Source: DASRFR01 sp035651455
GTDB taxonomy: Bacteria > Acidobacteriota > Terriglobia > Terriglobales > Acidobacteriaceae
Reading direction: 5' to 3'
Length of the DNA: 64,000 bases
NCBI GenBank assembly: GCA_035651455.1
Contig: DASRFR010000029.1
Location: forward strand, 372,001-436,000
Shown here piece after piece: positions 26,896 to 38,055 of the stretch (positions are counted from its first letter, which is position 1; each line of letters begins with the position of its first letter). The translations under genes and the position numbers were made by a program. The notes beneath the pieces were generated by a model, which worked only from the letters and a program-made list of their open reading frames with translations, did no database searches and was not told the DNA's origin.

Positions 26896-29151
26896 ATGCC
26901 GATTTCCGTGCCGCGCCTGCGACGCTGGTTCGCTGCGGCCGCCATTGCGCTTGTCATGGTGGTTGCGGGCATGTACATGTATGCTCGCTGGCGGCTGCGC
27001 GACGCCTTCAAAAACACGCCAGGCAAGATCGGGCTCGAAATCCAGCAGACGAGTCAGGGATTCACCATCTCGAAATCGGAAGAGGGCCGCACGCTTTTTA
27101 CGGTGCGCGCTTCTCGAGCAGTCCAGTTCAAGCAGGGTGGGCACGCTGAACTGCACGACGTCAACATTACCCTTTACGGCCGCGATTCCAACCGCTACGA
27201 CCAGATCTACGGATCGGAGTTCGACTACGATCCCCGCAGCGGTGATGTAAGCGCACGAGGCGAAGTGCAAATCGACCTCCAGCCAAATCCGGCCGGCGCG
27301 GCGAATCCCGATCAGACACCCCCAATGGAGCTGAAGAATCCGGTTCACTTGAAAACCAGCGGCCTTGTTTTCAATCAGAAAACTGGAAACGCATACACAC
27401 GAGATAGAGTGGAATTCAGCATTCCCCAGGCCAGCGGTTCAGCTGTCGGAGTGTCCTACGTGGCCAAGCGAACCGAACTCACGCTGCAATCGCAACTTCA
27501 CGTCATTTTGAATAACGAAGGTGCTGCGGATATCTCGGCTGATCGGGGCGTGATCGGCAAAGATCCCCGTCAACTTACGCTTGAAAAGCCCGTTCTAAAG
27601 CGTGTTAACTCGACCGTCTCGGCTGACAGCGCCACTGTGTTCTTGCGCGCAGACAACAACGTCGATCACATACTTGCTTCCGGCCACGTACAGGCCGACG
27701 TCACTGGCAAATCCGAGTTTCACGGCGGCGCTGATGAGGCCGACCTGCTTATGAACGGACCGCGCAACACGCTGCGCACCGCACTGCTATCCGGCAAAGT
27801 TCACATGGATTCGACCAGCAACCAGCCCATGCGCACCGATATGGGGCGAGCCGTGCTGGAATTCGGCAGGAAGCAGCGCCTGGACAAGGTCCATGCCGAG
27901 CAGGGAGTCAGGTTATCGCAGGGCGGGGCCTCCGGTCTGCTGAACGCTTCGGGACAAATGACCGCCAGCCAGGACCTGGAAATCGCCGCTCCGGCCATGG
28001 ACTTCTTTATCGCCAAAGGGCAGCACCTCGATCGTGCCCAAACCTCGGGAGCAGCGCAAATCACCATTACCCAGTCCACAACTCACCAGCGCACCGTCGT
28101 CACCGCGGACGAATTTCAGAGCAAGTTCGGCGATCGCAATCAGCTCATCTCATTGCATGGCTCTCCCGCCGCAAAGATTGTGAGCAGTACTCCCAACCAG
28201 CCGGATCGCATCAGCACTAGTGACGCGCTAGACGTTTCATTTCGCGCTGTGGGCGGTATCGATGCCGTCGTGCAACAAGGGAATGTCGCTTACGTCGACG
28301 GCGAACGCAAAGCCTGGGCCGATCGCGCCCGCTACACCCCGGGTGACCAGATGCTGAGCATGAGCGGCTCCCCTCGTATCGAAGAAGGCGGGATGACGAC
28401 TACCGCCCAAACCGTGCGCTTGAACCGGACTACTGGCGATGCCATTGCTGAAGGTAGCGTAAAAAGCACGTATAGTGAGTTAAAATCGCAACCCGCTGGC
28501 GCGCTGCTCGCCTCTGCCGATCCCATTCACGTCACTGCTCGCACCATGACCGCACACCGCAGTCCCGCGCTGGCCACCTACACCGGAACGGCTCGCCTAT
28601 GGCAAAACGCTAATGTCATCGAGGCGGCGACGATTCAGTTCGATCACGACAAACGATCTGTTCTCGCCCAACGTGATGGCCAACCAGTTTCCACCGTGCT
28701 GGTGCAAGCCGGCCAGGACGGCAAAGTGACTCCCGTCGCGATTACGTCCAGTCGGCTGACATACACGGATGCGGATCGCATTGTGCACTTTGAAGGAGGA
28801 GTCGTCGCCAAAGGTCAGGATGTAACTATCTCGGCCGCACAGGCGCTCGCCTACCTGCAGCCTCATGAGGGCGACTCGCCGCAGGCTTCCAAGTCCAGTC
28901 AACTCGACAAAATTGTTGCCGAAGGAAACGTCGTGGTGCAGGAAGCCGATCGTCGGGCCGGTGGCGAAAAGTTGGTCTATACAGTCTCCGAGGATCGCTT
29001 CGTTCTGACCGGCGGACCGCCTAGCATTTTTGATGCCGAACACGGCAAGATTAGCGGCGATTCGTTGACTTTCTATAAACGCGATGATAGGGTGCTTGTG
29101 GAAGGCAGGAGCACGTCACCTACCACAACCACGACGCGAGTGGCACGTTAA
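26896..29151 (+). CDS. lptA: lipopolysaccharide transport protein, LptC-LptA (OstA) fusion
   Basis: A 751-residue protein from the ATG at 26896. An N-terminal membrane anchor (AAAAIALVMVVAGMYMYARW) starts an LptC-like beta-jellyroll (residues about 40-170: GKIGLEIQQTSQGFTISKS, FDYDPRSGDVSARGEV). Several OstA/LptA-type repeats follow (AGGKVHMDST-like strands, ASGHVQADVTGKSEF, EGSVKSTYS, AEGNVVVQEADRRAGGEKLVYT). LptC and LptA are separate in proteobacteria and bridge lipopolysaccharide across the periplasm; here one chain seems to carry both. Its TAA is followed at once by the lptB ATG, so the two are coupled. Confidence 0.85.
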   Translation: MPISVPRLRRWFAAAAIALVMVVAGMYMYARWRLRDAFKNTPGKIGLEIQQTSQGFTISKSEEGRTLFTVRASRAVQFKQGGHAELHDVNITLYGRDSNRYDQIYGSEFDYDPRSGDVSARGEVQIDLQPNPAGAANPDQTPPMELKNPVHLKTSGLVFNQKTGNAYTRDRVEFSIPQASGSAVGVSYVAKRTELTLQSQLHVILNNEGAADISADRGVIGKDPRQLTLEKPVLKRVNSTVSADSATVFLRADNNVDHILASGHVQADVTGKSEFHGGADEADLLMNGPRNTLRTALLSGKVHMDSTSNQPMRTDMGRAVLEFGRKQRLDKVHAEQGVRLSQGGASGLLNASGQMTASQDLEIAAPAMDFFIAKGQHLDRAQTSGAAQITITQSTTHQRTVVTADEFQSKFGDRNQLISLHGSPAAKIVSSTPNQPDRISTSDALDVSFRAVGGIDAVVQQGNVAYVDGERKAWADRARYTPGDQMLSMSGSPRIEEGGMTTTAQTVRLNRTTGDAIAEGSVKSTYSELKSQPAGALLASADPIHVTARTMTAHRSPALATYTGTARLWQNANVIEAATIQFDHDKRSVLAQRDGQPVSTVLVQAGQDGKVTPVAITSSRLTYTDADRIVHFEGGVVAKGQDVTISAAQALAYLQPHEGDSPQASKSSQLDKIVAEGNVVVQEADRRAGGEKLVYTVSEDRFVLTGGPPSIFDAEHGKISGDSLTFYKRDDRVLVEGRSTSPTTTTTRVAR

Positions 29152-29880
29152 ATGCGTACCTTAGCCACGGACGAGATCGGCAAATCCTATCGCGGTCGGC
29201 GAGTTGTAAATGGGGTGAGTTTGCGGGTTCGGCAGGGCGAAGTTGTTGGATTACTTGGCCCTAATGGTGCCGGCAAGACCACAACCTTCTACGCGATCGT
29301 CGGCTTGGTACCCCCCGATACCGGCCGCATCTGTATCGACGATGACGACATCACCGACGTGCCCATGTATTTGCGCGCACGCCAGTATGGCGTCAGCTAC
29401 CTTCCACAGGAAGCGTCGGTCTTCCGCAAGCTGACGGTGGAGGAGAACATCCTCGCCGTTCTCGAAGCGCAGCCCATTTCCTGGCACGAGCGCCGGGAGA
29501 AAATGGAAACCCTCATCGACCAGTTGGGACTGGAGCACATCCGCCTCAATCGCGGATACGCCCTTTCCGGTGGCGAGCGCCGGCGCGTCGAGATCGCCCG
29601 CTGCTTGTGCATCAATCCGACTTTTATTTTGCTCGATGAGCCGTTTTCCGGAATTGATCCCATCGCCGTTCTCGACCTGCAGAAGATCATTTTTGATCTG
29701 AAGGCAAGTGGCATCGGGATCCTGATCACGGATCACAACGTGCGTGAGACCCTTTCGGTCACCGATCGGGCGTACATCATTAACGAGGGACGCATTTTTC
29801 GTTCTGGAACGCCGGAACAGCTGGGCAGCGATCCCGAGGTGCGCCGCGTTTACCTTGGCGAGAGTTTCTCGCTGGTTTAG
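29152..29880 (+). CDS. lptB: lipopolysaccharide export ABC ATPase
   Basis: A 242-residue ABC ATPase that powers lipopolysaccharide extraction by the LptB2FG complex. Walker A is GPNGAGKTT (residues 36-44), the signature LSGGERRRVEIAR lies near residue 138, Walker B is ILLDEPFSGIDP and the H-loop is ITDHNVRETL. The order lptC/A-lptB-rpoN-hpf is a widely conserved neighbourhood. Starts one base after the lptA stop codon. Confidence 0.95.
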   Translation: MRTLATDEIGKSYRGRRVVNGVSLRVRQGEVVGLLGPNGAGKTTTFYAIVGLVPPDTGRICIDDDDITDVPMYLRARQYGVSYLPQEASVFRKLTVEENILAVLEAQPISWHERREKMETLIDQLGLEHIRLNRGYALSGGERRRVEIARCLCINPTFILLDEPFSGIDPIAVLDLQKIIFDLKASGIGILITDHNVRETLSVTDRAYIINEGRIFRSGTPEQLGSDPEVRRVYLGESFSLV

Positions 29881-30001
29881 CTCCGGCTGAACCTTCCCCA
29901 TGTTACTAACGGCACTGGGAAGAGAGGGGATCCGTTACAGCGAAATGCGTTCGCAGGCTTCATAATGAAGTGGACAGGGTGAGGCGAAGTAGATCGATCA
30001 T

Positions 30002-31786
30002 ATGGTCTTGCTGCAGCACAAGTTAAGCGTAAAACTCTCGCAACGGCAGATCCTCACCCCGGGTCTCGTGCAGATGGTCTCGGTGCTCGCGCTGAACAAG
30101 CTCGAGCTCAAGGACATGATCAATAGCGAGATGGTTGAAAATCCCGTCCTCGAAGAGCTCGAAGAATCGGTTCCGCTGATCGACGATGTCGGCCGCCAGG
30201 AAGAACAGCGCGATCGCCCCGCGGTTGCCGAAGAGAACCCCATCACGGCTGTTGAGAAGAAAGATCCGTTTGAGGAGATCGATTTTGGCTCCTTTTTTCA
30301 GGACTATCTGGACCCCGGCTACCGCAGTTCCAGCGAGATGGAGGAGATCGAGCGTCCTTCGTTCGAGAATTTCCTTTCCAAGCCCAGCACCTTGACTGAT
30401 CACCTGGCGTGGCAACTGGGAGCTCTTCCAGTTCGCCCCGAAGTCCGCGAGGCCGCCGAAGTTGTCATCGGCAATCTAAACGAGGACGGCTACCTCATCG
30501 CCAACGACGATGAGCTGATGGGCATCACGCCTCCAGCGCCGCCAGTGGCCGACGCAGCAGCAGCCGAGAAGCTTGTGAAGGAAGCCGAAGCTTTGGGATT
30601 GGCAGCCGATGTCGCTGGCGACATGGCTGACGCCCCAGACTGGAATTCCGGAGACACTTTGATCGGTGCTGATTCGACATCAGGGTCGGCTCCTGCTGCC
30701 GTGCTACCCGAAGTTGCCGCCGAACCAGCCGCTCCGGTGTCGCCGGATGCTTCAAATCATCCGGCAGATTCGCCCCCGGGCGGCGTTGTTCCCGGGCCGA
30801 CGGCTCCGGCCTATACGCCAGGTTTCTCGCTTGCCGACCTGCATGAAGCCATCGAACTGGTACGCCAGATGGATCCTCCAGGAGTCGGCTGCCGTGATTT
30901 GCGCGGCTGTTTGATCTACCAGTTGCGTTTCCACCAGCGCCAGCACGCCGAACATCCCAACGGGAATGGCGCGACCGAACAGATACTCAACGATGCCATT
31001 GCCATCGTCGATCAGCATTTGCGCGGGATTCAGAACAAGCAATTCAAGGAAGTTTCCAAGGCGATCGGCCGCCCGGTCGAGGCTATTCAGATCGCAATGC
31101 AATACATTCGCACTCTCGATCCCCGCCCGGGCCTGCGCTACAACAAGATTACGGCCCGGCTGATCGAGCCCGATGTCGCTTTCATCAAGCATGGCGACGA
31201 GTGGCTCGTCCTCATGAATGACGAGGACGTCCCCCAACTCCGCCTCAACCCGGCGTACAAGCGTCTGCTGACCCGCGAAACCAATGACAAGGACACGCGC
31301 AACTACGTCAAGGAGCGCTACAAGTCCGCCATTCAGCTCATCAAGAATATCGAACAGCGCAAGCAGACCATCATGAAGGTCTGTTACTCCATCCTGGCGC
31401 GCCAGCAGGATTTCCTGGAAAAAGGCATCGACCAGTTGAAGCCTATGATGATCAAGGAAGTCGCCGAAGAGATCGGCGTGCATCCTTCCACCGTCAGCCG
31501 CGCCGTGGCCAACAAATACGCCCACACTCCCCAGGGCGTTTTCGAGTTGCGGTATTTCTTCTCTGAGAGCGTGCAGGGCCCCGAGGGCGGAAACACTTCG
31601 CTGCTCATACTCAAGCGGCGGGTGAAGAAACTCATCGAGGAAGAGGATCCCGCTCGCCCCTTAACCGACGAGCAGATTACACGCATCCTCCAGTCGCAAG
31701 GCATCCAGGTAACTCGCCGCACGGTTGCGAAGTACCGGGAAGACATGCGCATTCCGAGCACTCATCAGCGCAGAGTAAAGAAGTGA
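30002..31786 (+). CDS. rpoN: RNA polymerase sigma-54 factor
   Basis: A 594-residue sigma-54. Region I (QHKLSVKLSQRQILTPGLVQM) is glutamine/leucine-rich as expected and needed for activator response. The core-binding domain and the C-terminal DNA-binding helix follow (GVHPSTVSRAVANKYAHTPQGVFELRYFFS), and the RpoN box TRRTVAKYRE is at about residues 571-580 (consensus begins ARRTV). A low-complexity Ala/Pro/Asp linker of about 100 residues (174-276) makes it longer than the usual 470-500. It probably drives the -24/-12 promoter at 37947. Confidence 0.95.
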   Translation: MVLLQHKLSVKLSQRQILTPGLVQMVSVLALNKLELKDMINSEMVENPVLEELEESVPLIDDVGRQEEQRDRPAVAEENPITAVEKKDPFEEIDFGSFFQDYLDPGYRSSSEMEEIERPSFENFLSKPSTLTDHLAWQLGALPVRPEVREAAEVVIGNLNEDGYLIANDDELMGITPPAPPVADAAAAEKLVKEAEALGLAADVAGDMADAPDWNSGDTLIGADSTSGSAPAAVLPEVAAEPAAPVSPDASNHPADSPPGGVVPGPTAPAYTPGFSLADLHEAIELVRQMDPPGVGCRDLRGCLIYQLRFHQRQHAEHPNGNGATEQILNDAIAIVDQHLRGIQNKQFKEVSKAIGRPVEAIQIAMQYIRTLDPRPGLRYNKITARLIEPDVAFIKHGDEWLVLMNDEDVPQLRLNPAYKRLLTRETNDKDTRNYVKERYKSAIQLIKNIEQRKQTIMKVCYSILARQQDFLEKGIDQLKPMMIKEVAEEIGVHPSTVSRAVANKYAHTPQGVFELRYFFSESVQGPEGGNTSLLILKRRVKKLIEEEDPARPLTDEQITRILQSQGIQVTRRTVAKYREDMRIPSTHQRRVKK

Positions 31787-31881
31787 GTTGGCAGTCGACA
31801 GTCAGCTATTGGGGGTCTGAATCAACTACTAAAAAACGCAGTGCCCAATGAATGAGGTAAAAATACCCAGAGGGGGCGCTC

Positions 31882-32475
31882 ATGAACGTGGAATATACCG
31901 GACGGCAGTACGAAATTACTCCCGCCATCCGCAAGGAAGTTGAGACTGGTCTTACCAAGGTCCGCAAAATTCTAGGGGACAAGTTCGAGACGAAGGTAAT
32001 CCTCGTCGTTGAGAAGCACCGCCACAAAGCTGAAATCACCATTACTCCCCGCAACGGTCCCCTGGTCGGACTGGCCGAAGCCGGCGACATGAAGTCGGCC
32101 GTCAACCAGGCCCTCGATCACCTCGAAAAACAGGCACTCAAGTACAAAACGCGCTGGCGCGACAAGAAGCGCAAGCCGCACAAGAAATGGAATGGCGAGT
32201 CCCCGCAGGAAGATGTTCAGACCGCGGTCGGCTTGGATGAAAAAACCACCGTGCCCGTCGTAGTTCACAAATTTCCGGCTGTGGCCAAGACTACTGACGT
32301 TCACCTTGTGCGTTCCGAAGAGGCCGTTGCCTTGCGTCCTATGACTCTCGAAGAAGCGATTAAAGAAGCCCATTTTCGTGACCGCGATGTTTTTGTGTTC
32401 CGCGATCCCAAGGGCAAGGTAATGGTGCTGCACCGCACTCGCGACGGCAAGTTGGAACTCATCGAAGCGCCCTGA
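31882..32475 (+). CDS. hpf: ribosome hibernation-promoting factor, long form
   Basis: A 197-residue protein that dimerises and silences 70S ribosomes in stationary phase. Residues 1-105 are the S30AE domain (MNVEYTGRQYEITPAIRKEVE, AEITITPRNGPLVG); a charged linker leads to the C-terminal dimerisation domain (VHLVRSEEAVALRPMTLEEAI to the end). The ATG at 31882 has GAGGGGG nine bases upstream. It follows rpoN, its usual neighbour, at a gap of 95 bases. Confidence 0.93.
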   Translation: MNVEYTGRQYEITPAIRKEVETGLTKVRKILGDKFETKVILVVEKHRHKAEITITPRNGPLVGLAEAGDMKSAVNQALDHLEKQALKYKTRWRDKKRKPHKKWNGESPQEDVQTAVGLDEKTTVPVVVHKFPAVAKTTDVHLVRSEEAVALRPMTLEEAIKEAHFRDRDVFVFRDPKGKVMVLHRTRDGKLELIEAP

Positions 32476-32578
32476 AGTCGGCAGTCAGGAGCTCTTACTT
32501 CCTAGTTAGAAGGGAGATTGCCGATCGTGGCGCGTTCTCTGCGCTACTTGGGATGGCCGCTAAGCTTGCAGTACGATC

Positions 32579-34213
32579 TCACTTCTTGTACTTATCCGCA
32601 TTCCTTACGTAGTCCGGAACCGAATCACCAGGCGTTACTCCTTCCGTCCTGCCATCGGGCAAGGTGACCCATACCGTCCGCGCGCAATATTCTTTTGCGG
32701 GCCAGTCATAGCGATACGAATATATCGCGCCATTCCCGAACTGCTGCCGTGTGAGAAAGATCCCCGCATACCAGTTATGAACCAACTCATGCCTCTTTTC
32801 ATCTGTCACCCGGGTCATGAGGACGCGGTTATACTCATAGTGCCGCTCCCGCCCCGACGACAGCGCGACGCTCTCAAGCAGCCCGGCTCCGTTGTACTCG
32901 TACTGTGCCCAGTGGCCTCCGTCATCCTCTGCCCGCTTCACCCGCGCCAGATCGTCGTAGCTGAAACGTATCCAGTGCCCGTGCGGCGTGCGAATCTCCT
33001 GCAAGTTCCGCTGCCCATCCCTGTGCAGTTCCAGCCGGTTCCCTTGAGCATCACGCATCTCGTAGGGCGCGCCTTGCGCCAGGTTCTTCGCGTTGTACGA
33101 CTCGGGGAAAAAGATCTCCGAGCCGTCCGCCAGCTTGGTCGTCCAGCCGTGCCCATCCCATTGCGTAATTGCTTTGTAGAATGGCGTAGACGTTTCGGTA
33201 TGCTGGAACACCGCATCGGCGTATCCCGTGCCCTTCGAGATGCGGTCGAAATACAAAAACTCGCTATCCTCCAGCGCGATCAGCTGATACGTGTACGGAT
33301 TTCGCGTGCCCAGTGGGGCGATGTCATACGGATGGCTGCTGTTCCGCCCGAACGCGTGCAGCGGGTTTTTTGGAAGCCAATCATTCGAGGTGTAAGTGCG
33401 CGTAAGTGGCGCCTGGAACACATCATCAAGATACAAGTCGGTCTCCCGCAGGATGAAGCTCCCATAGCGCAGATCAGTCTCAAAGCGGTCTACCGGCTCG
33501 CGATGCGTGATGGGTGTCGCGCACCGCCCCGGCTCCGGCAGCACCTTCGCCCCGTTCACCGTGGCGAATACGCAAGGAAACCGTCCATCAATCTTCGGCA
33601 GCGCCGCCACAGCGTTCGTATACTCAGGAAGTTTCGCCGCTTGCGTGTGAATACCCACATAGACCTTCGGGTCATACTCCACCGTTCGTCCCGAAACCAG
33701 GTCGACTTTCTTGCGCTGCTGCTCGAAGACAACTTCGAAGGTCGTGAACACCCAAGGGCCGGTCCCTCGTCCGCCTACTACGTGCGCCTCTGCCCTTCCC
33801 CTGGGTCCGCGCGTCGGGATCGTGAGATGCACTTCCTTCCAGCCTGTATCGTCCTGCTGCCAATCACCCCTGACGCCCGGCTCGATCGTGATGGGGCTGC
33901 CCAGCAGCTCCGCGACGGCCTGGTTCGCGCTCATTCTGGCCACGGCATCGCGCGCGGCGAGCGCCCGCTGGGTCAGTCGCGATTGCCGCATCGCGATGCC
34001 CACAGCAACAAGTGCGAGCAGGCAGGCCACAAGCAGGCCGAATAACACGCTCTTACGATGAGGGTAGGGAACATCTTTGGAATGTCCGCACCACGGGCAC
34101 ACGCCGCCTTTCTTCTGCGCGTCTTTTAATGAGGTGTGAAGGACCTGATCGAGCGCCGTGTTCACCTGGTCTTGCGTCGGCTTCAACTCCACCCCACACC
34201 CAAGACAGTTCAC
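32579..34213 (-). CDS. zinc-ribbon / Coa1-like / YD-repeat fusion membrane protein
   Basis: A 544-residue protein of unusual build. From the GTG at 34213, which has GGAGAG a few bases upstream, it opens with a zinc ribbon (CLGCG, then CPWCG), a transmembrane helix (LFGLLVACLLALVAVGIAM) and a Coa1/Tim21-like domain (residues about 100-190: LGSPITIEPG, GRAEAHVVGGRGTGPWVFTTFEV). It continues with YD/RHS-type repeats (YDDLARVKRAEDDGGHWAQYEYNGAGLL) to the C terminus. The Coa1 part is a cytochrome-oxidase assembly family; the RHS part usually forms a beta shell. The frame is open to 34330 but that stretch is shadow-like. Function is not predictable. Confidence 0.7.
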   Translation of the reverse strand: MNCLGCGVELKPTQDQVNTALDQVLHTSLKDAQKKGGVCPWCGHSKDVPYPHRKSVLFGLLVACLLALVAVGIAMRQSRLTQRALAARDAVARMSANQAVAELLGSPITIEPGVRGDWQQDDTGWKEVHLTIPTRGPRGRAEAHVVGGRGTGPWVFTTFEVVFEQQRKKVDLVSGRTVEYDPKVYVGIHTQAAKLPEYTNAVAALPKIDGRFPCVFATVNGAKVLPEPGRCATPITHREPVDRFETDLRYGSFILRETDLYLDDVFQAPLTRTYTSNDWLPKNPLHAFGRNSSHPYDIAPLGTRNPYTYQLIALEDSEFLYFDRISKGTGYADAVFQHTETSTPFYKAITQWDGHGWTTKLADGSEIFFPESYNAKNLAQGAPYEMRDAQGNRLELHRDGQRNLQEIRTPHGHWIRFSYDDLARVKRAEDDGGHWAQYEYNGAGLLESVALSSGRERHYEYNRVLMTRVTDEKRHELVHNWYAGIFLTRQQFGNGAIYSYRYDWPAKEYCARTVWVTLPDGRTEGVTPGDSVPDYVRNADKYKK

Positions 34214-34637
34214 GACTCTCCACAAGCGCCAGCGCCGACTTTTTCCCCGAGGCTCGTTGTATCTTCTCCTAGGGTCCGGTAACTGGCAGACGGGTTGTGA
34301 ATTGTTTCTCTCGTAGCCCGTTGGGAACAAAACTTCAAGTACTTAAGCCTAAAATCTTGCTGCTCATGGAGGGCGGGCGCAAGCTGTATGCGCAGGTAAT
34401 CGGGTTGCGCAGTTTCGTCGAGAAGCTGAGTGAACCCCCCGGCCTCGCCCTTAACCTCTGGCCACGGGCAGGGATCTCGCGAATGCCCGCCCGCAATGTT
34501 CGAACTTCACGGTTTATAAGTCAACGTTCGCCAACCTCACCCGACCCGATTTTCCCCGCGTGCCGTACGGCCCTACCCCTTGCCTGTACAACTCCGAGAG
34601 CCGTGGTTTATGCTTCGGCATTGCAGGCAAGCCTAGC
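34214..34637. other. intergenic stretch without a recognisable gene
   Basis: About 420 bases between the fusion gene and the small membrane protein gene. Frames in it have shadow composition. A weak purine tract but no convincing promoter, hairpin or tRNA is visible. It must contain promoters in both directions, because the flanking genes diverge. Confidence 0.4.
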
Positions 34638-34901
34638 ATGAAACCGAAATATCTTTTCATGGGGGCCGGTGGACTGGTCTTCATCGCGTTCATTCTCCTC
34701 GCCATCGACTGGCACGGGACCGCGGGCGTCACTGTCTCATCAACGCTGAGCGACAATTCCGTCAGGTTCGCCGGACAAGCGATTGGGGGTCTCGCTCTGA
34801 TCGCGATCTGCCTCGTCATTGCCGCCATCGTGGTCTTCCTGGTGGCGGTGGTGCGGGCCATCATCGCCGCGGTCAGCCGCAACCCTGCCAGTCAGCCGTA
34901 A
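34638..34901 (+). CDS. small two-helix membrane protein
   Basis: An 87-residue protein from the ATG at 34638. Two hydrophobic helices (YLFMGAGGLVFIAFILLAI and AGQAIGGLALIAICLVIAAIVVFLVAVVRA) flank a short polar loop. No family is recognised. Frames upstream of 34638 are not supported by composition, and there is no strong Shine-Dalgarno sequence. It is followed by the TonB-domain gene on the same strand. Confidence 0.5.
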   Translation: MKPKYLFMGAGGLVFIAFILLAIDWHGTAGVTVSSTLSDNSVRFAGQAIGGLALIAICLVIAAIVVFLVAVVRAIIAAVSRNPASQP

Positions 34902-34969
34902 GCCCCCCATTACTCTCGTAATGTCAAGGTCTGCCACGTCCTACAGTAAGCTTGCCTCACAGGGAACAA

Positions 34970-35305
34970 ATGAATTATCGCAATTCCATAGCGCTGCTGG
35001 CGATTATCGTGGGACTGTTCGCCGTCTCGCAGCCGCGAGCTCTGGCACAGCAGGATGACGCTCCCCGAAAAGTGGTGAGCCGGGTTCTTCCCGTGTATCC
35101 CGAACTCGCACGCCGGATGAACATTTCGGGAACTGTACGGCTGCAGGTTACGATTGCGCCAAATGGCAGGTTGAAATCCGCCCAGGTGGTTGGTGGACAT
35201 CCGGTTCTCGCCAAGGCTGCCACTGACGCCGTCGAAAAATGGAAGTGGGAACCTGGTCCGCACGAGACCACCGAAGCGGTGGAATTAACCTTCCGCCCGG
35301 AGTAG
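34970..35305 (+). CDS. TonB C-terminal-domain protein
   Basis: A 111-residue exported or membrane-anchored protein. The ATG at 34970 has AGGGA five bases upstream. A hydrophobic segment (IALLAIIVGLFAVSQPRALAQ) leads straight into a TonB C-terminal domain (RVLPVYPELARRMNISGTVRL, TDAVEKWKWEPG). The proline-rich spacer of classical TonB is missing, so it probably does not reach outer-membrane receptors like TonB; many acidobacterial short versions are of unknown role. Confidence 0.8.
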   Translation: MNYRNSIALLAIIVGLFAVSQPRALAQQDDAPRKVVSRVLPVYPELARRMNISGTVRLQVTIAPNGRLKSAQVVGGHPVLAKAATDAVEKWKWEPGPHETTEAVELTFRPE

Positions 35306-35334
35306 CCAGCCCGCCACATTCGCTTCAATGCCGG

Positions 35335-35700
35335 TCATTCACTTTCGCGATGCACTGTGTCCGGTGAAAATGCGGGAACGCACACGGCAATGTACTCGGC
35401 GCCCCCCTCCAGCGGAGTCGAGTAGCGAACCCACTCTCCCTTGTGCGCAATGAGGGCCTGGCCTGCCGCGACATCGAGAAACCCATCCTTGTGCTGCACT
35501 CGCAAGCTGCCCTTGAGCACGATCGTGAACTCGTCAAACTCAGGCGTCTGCGCCGGCTCTTCCCAACCTTGCGGGCTGCGCATATGGGCCACGCTGACGT
35601 TGTGCGTGTAACTGTTCACGCGTCCGACATACTCGTCGATAAGCTTGGGCTTGCTACCCGCGGCCGTGATGCGGGTGGGTTGTGGAATCAGCGTAGGCAT
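35335..35700 (-). CDS. cupin-domain protein
   Basis: A 121-residue single-domain cupin. From the ATG at 35700 (GGAG five bases upstream) the beta-barrel core is visible in FDEFTIVLKGSLRVQHKDG, LDVAAGQALIAHKGEWVRYSTPLEGG. The usual two His of motif 1 are not evident (DEF in place of HxHxxxE), so any metal site is atypical; one motif-2 His is present in IAHKG. It is in the same direction as, and 44 bases after, the sigma-54 activator gene, though the activator probably has another target (see 37947). Confidence 0.75.
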   Translation of the reverse strand: MPTLIPQPTRITAAGSKPKLIDEYVGRVNSYTHNVSVAHMRSPQGWEEPAQTPEFDEFTIVLKGSLRVQHKDGFLDVAAGQALIAHKGEWVRYSTPLEGGAEYIAVCVPAFSPDTVHRESE

Positions 35701-35743
35701 GAGCTCTCCGACTTCCAATGTAACAAGAGCGGGAGCTCGCAAG

Positions 35744-37690
<1,947 letters not shown>

Positions 37691-37780
37691 CGCGATGCCC
37701 TGTTTAGCACAATTTGTAGTCGCGTGCACGACTTAAGAAAGCTTGCCACAAAAGCATTCGAATGTCTTTGTTGACCCTGA

Positions 37781-37826
37781 TTAACCGAACGGCTGGTTAA
37801 ATCCGGACGATTAACCGTTGGGTTAG
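37781..37826. promoter_or_regulatory. paired inverted repeats, putative activator (UAS) sites
   Basis: Two inverted repeats: TTAACC (37781-37786) with GGTTAA (37795-37800), and TTAACC (37811-37816) with GGTTAG (37821-37826). Their centres are 28 bases apart, and they lie about 120-165 bases upstream of the -24/-12 element at 37947, the usual distance for enhancer sites of sigma-54 activators. They lie between the activator gene and its probable target. Confidence 0.65.
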
Positions 37827-37946
37827 CGAAACTCAGGCTGCCGCGAGCGATCCCAGGGTAGCGAATTTTGGCCTCTCTCGCCGGAGATGGCGGTGAATGA
37901 GCCACTTAGGAATGCGGCCGCGAAGCGCGCGGTCCGACATCGACTC

Positions 37947-37962
37947 TGGCATCGGGAATGCT
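37947..37962 (+). promoter_or_regulatory. sigma-54 (-24/-12) promoter
   Basis: TGGCATCGGGAATGCT matches the sigma-54 consensus TGGCAC-N5-TTGCW with the invariant GG and GC exactly ten bases apart; the mismatches are at positions 6, 7 and 12. The transcript would start near 37973, giving a leader of about 80 bases for the gene at 38056. The 365-base gap also holds the activator sites at 37781 and no other gene. Confidence 0.7.
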
Positions 37963-38055
37963 TAAGGCAATGTGGGTGTTAGGACGGCAGCACAGCAGAA
38001 TGCCGAATCGACCGATCCTGCAAAGTTCCACCGTTCTCGACACAAGGGAGGGGAT

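Noticed and set aside
25848..27026. 392-codon open frame on minus strand over amt
   Set aside because: Lies against the amt gene and its terminator, and has shadow composition.
32777..34045. 422-codon open frame on plus strand over the zinc-ribbon fusion
   Set aside because: Arg/Pro-rich shadow with no recognisable motif; the minus frame has clear domains.
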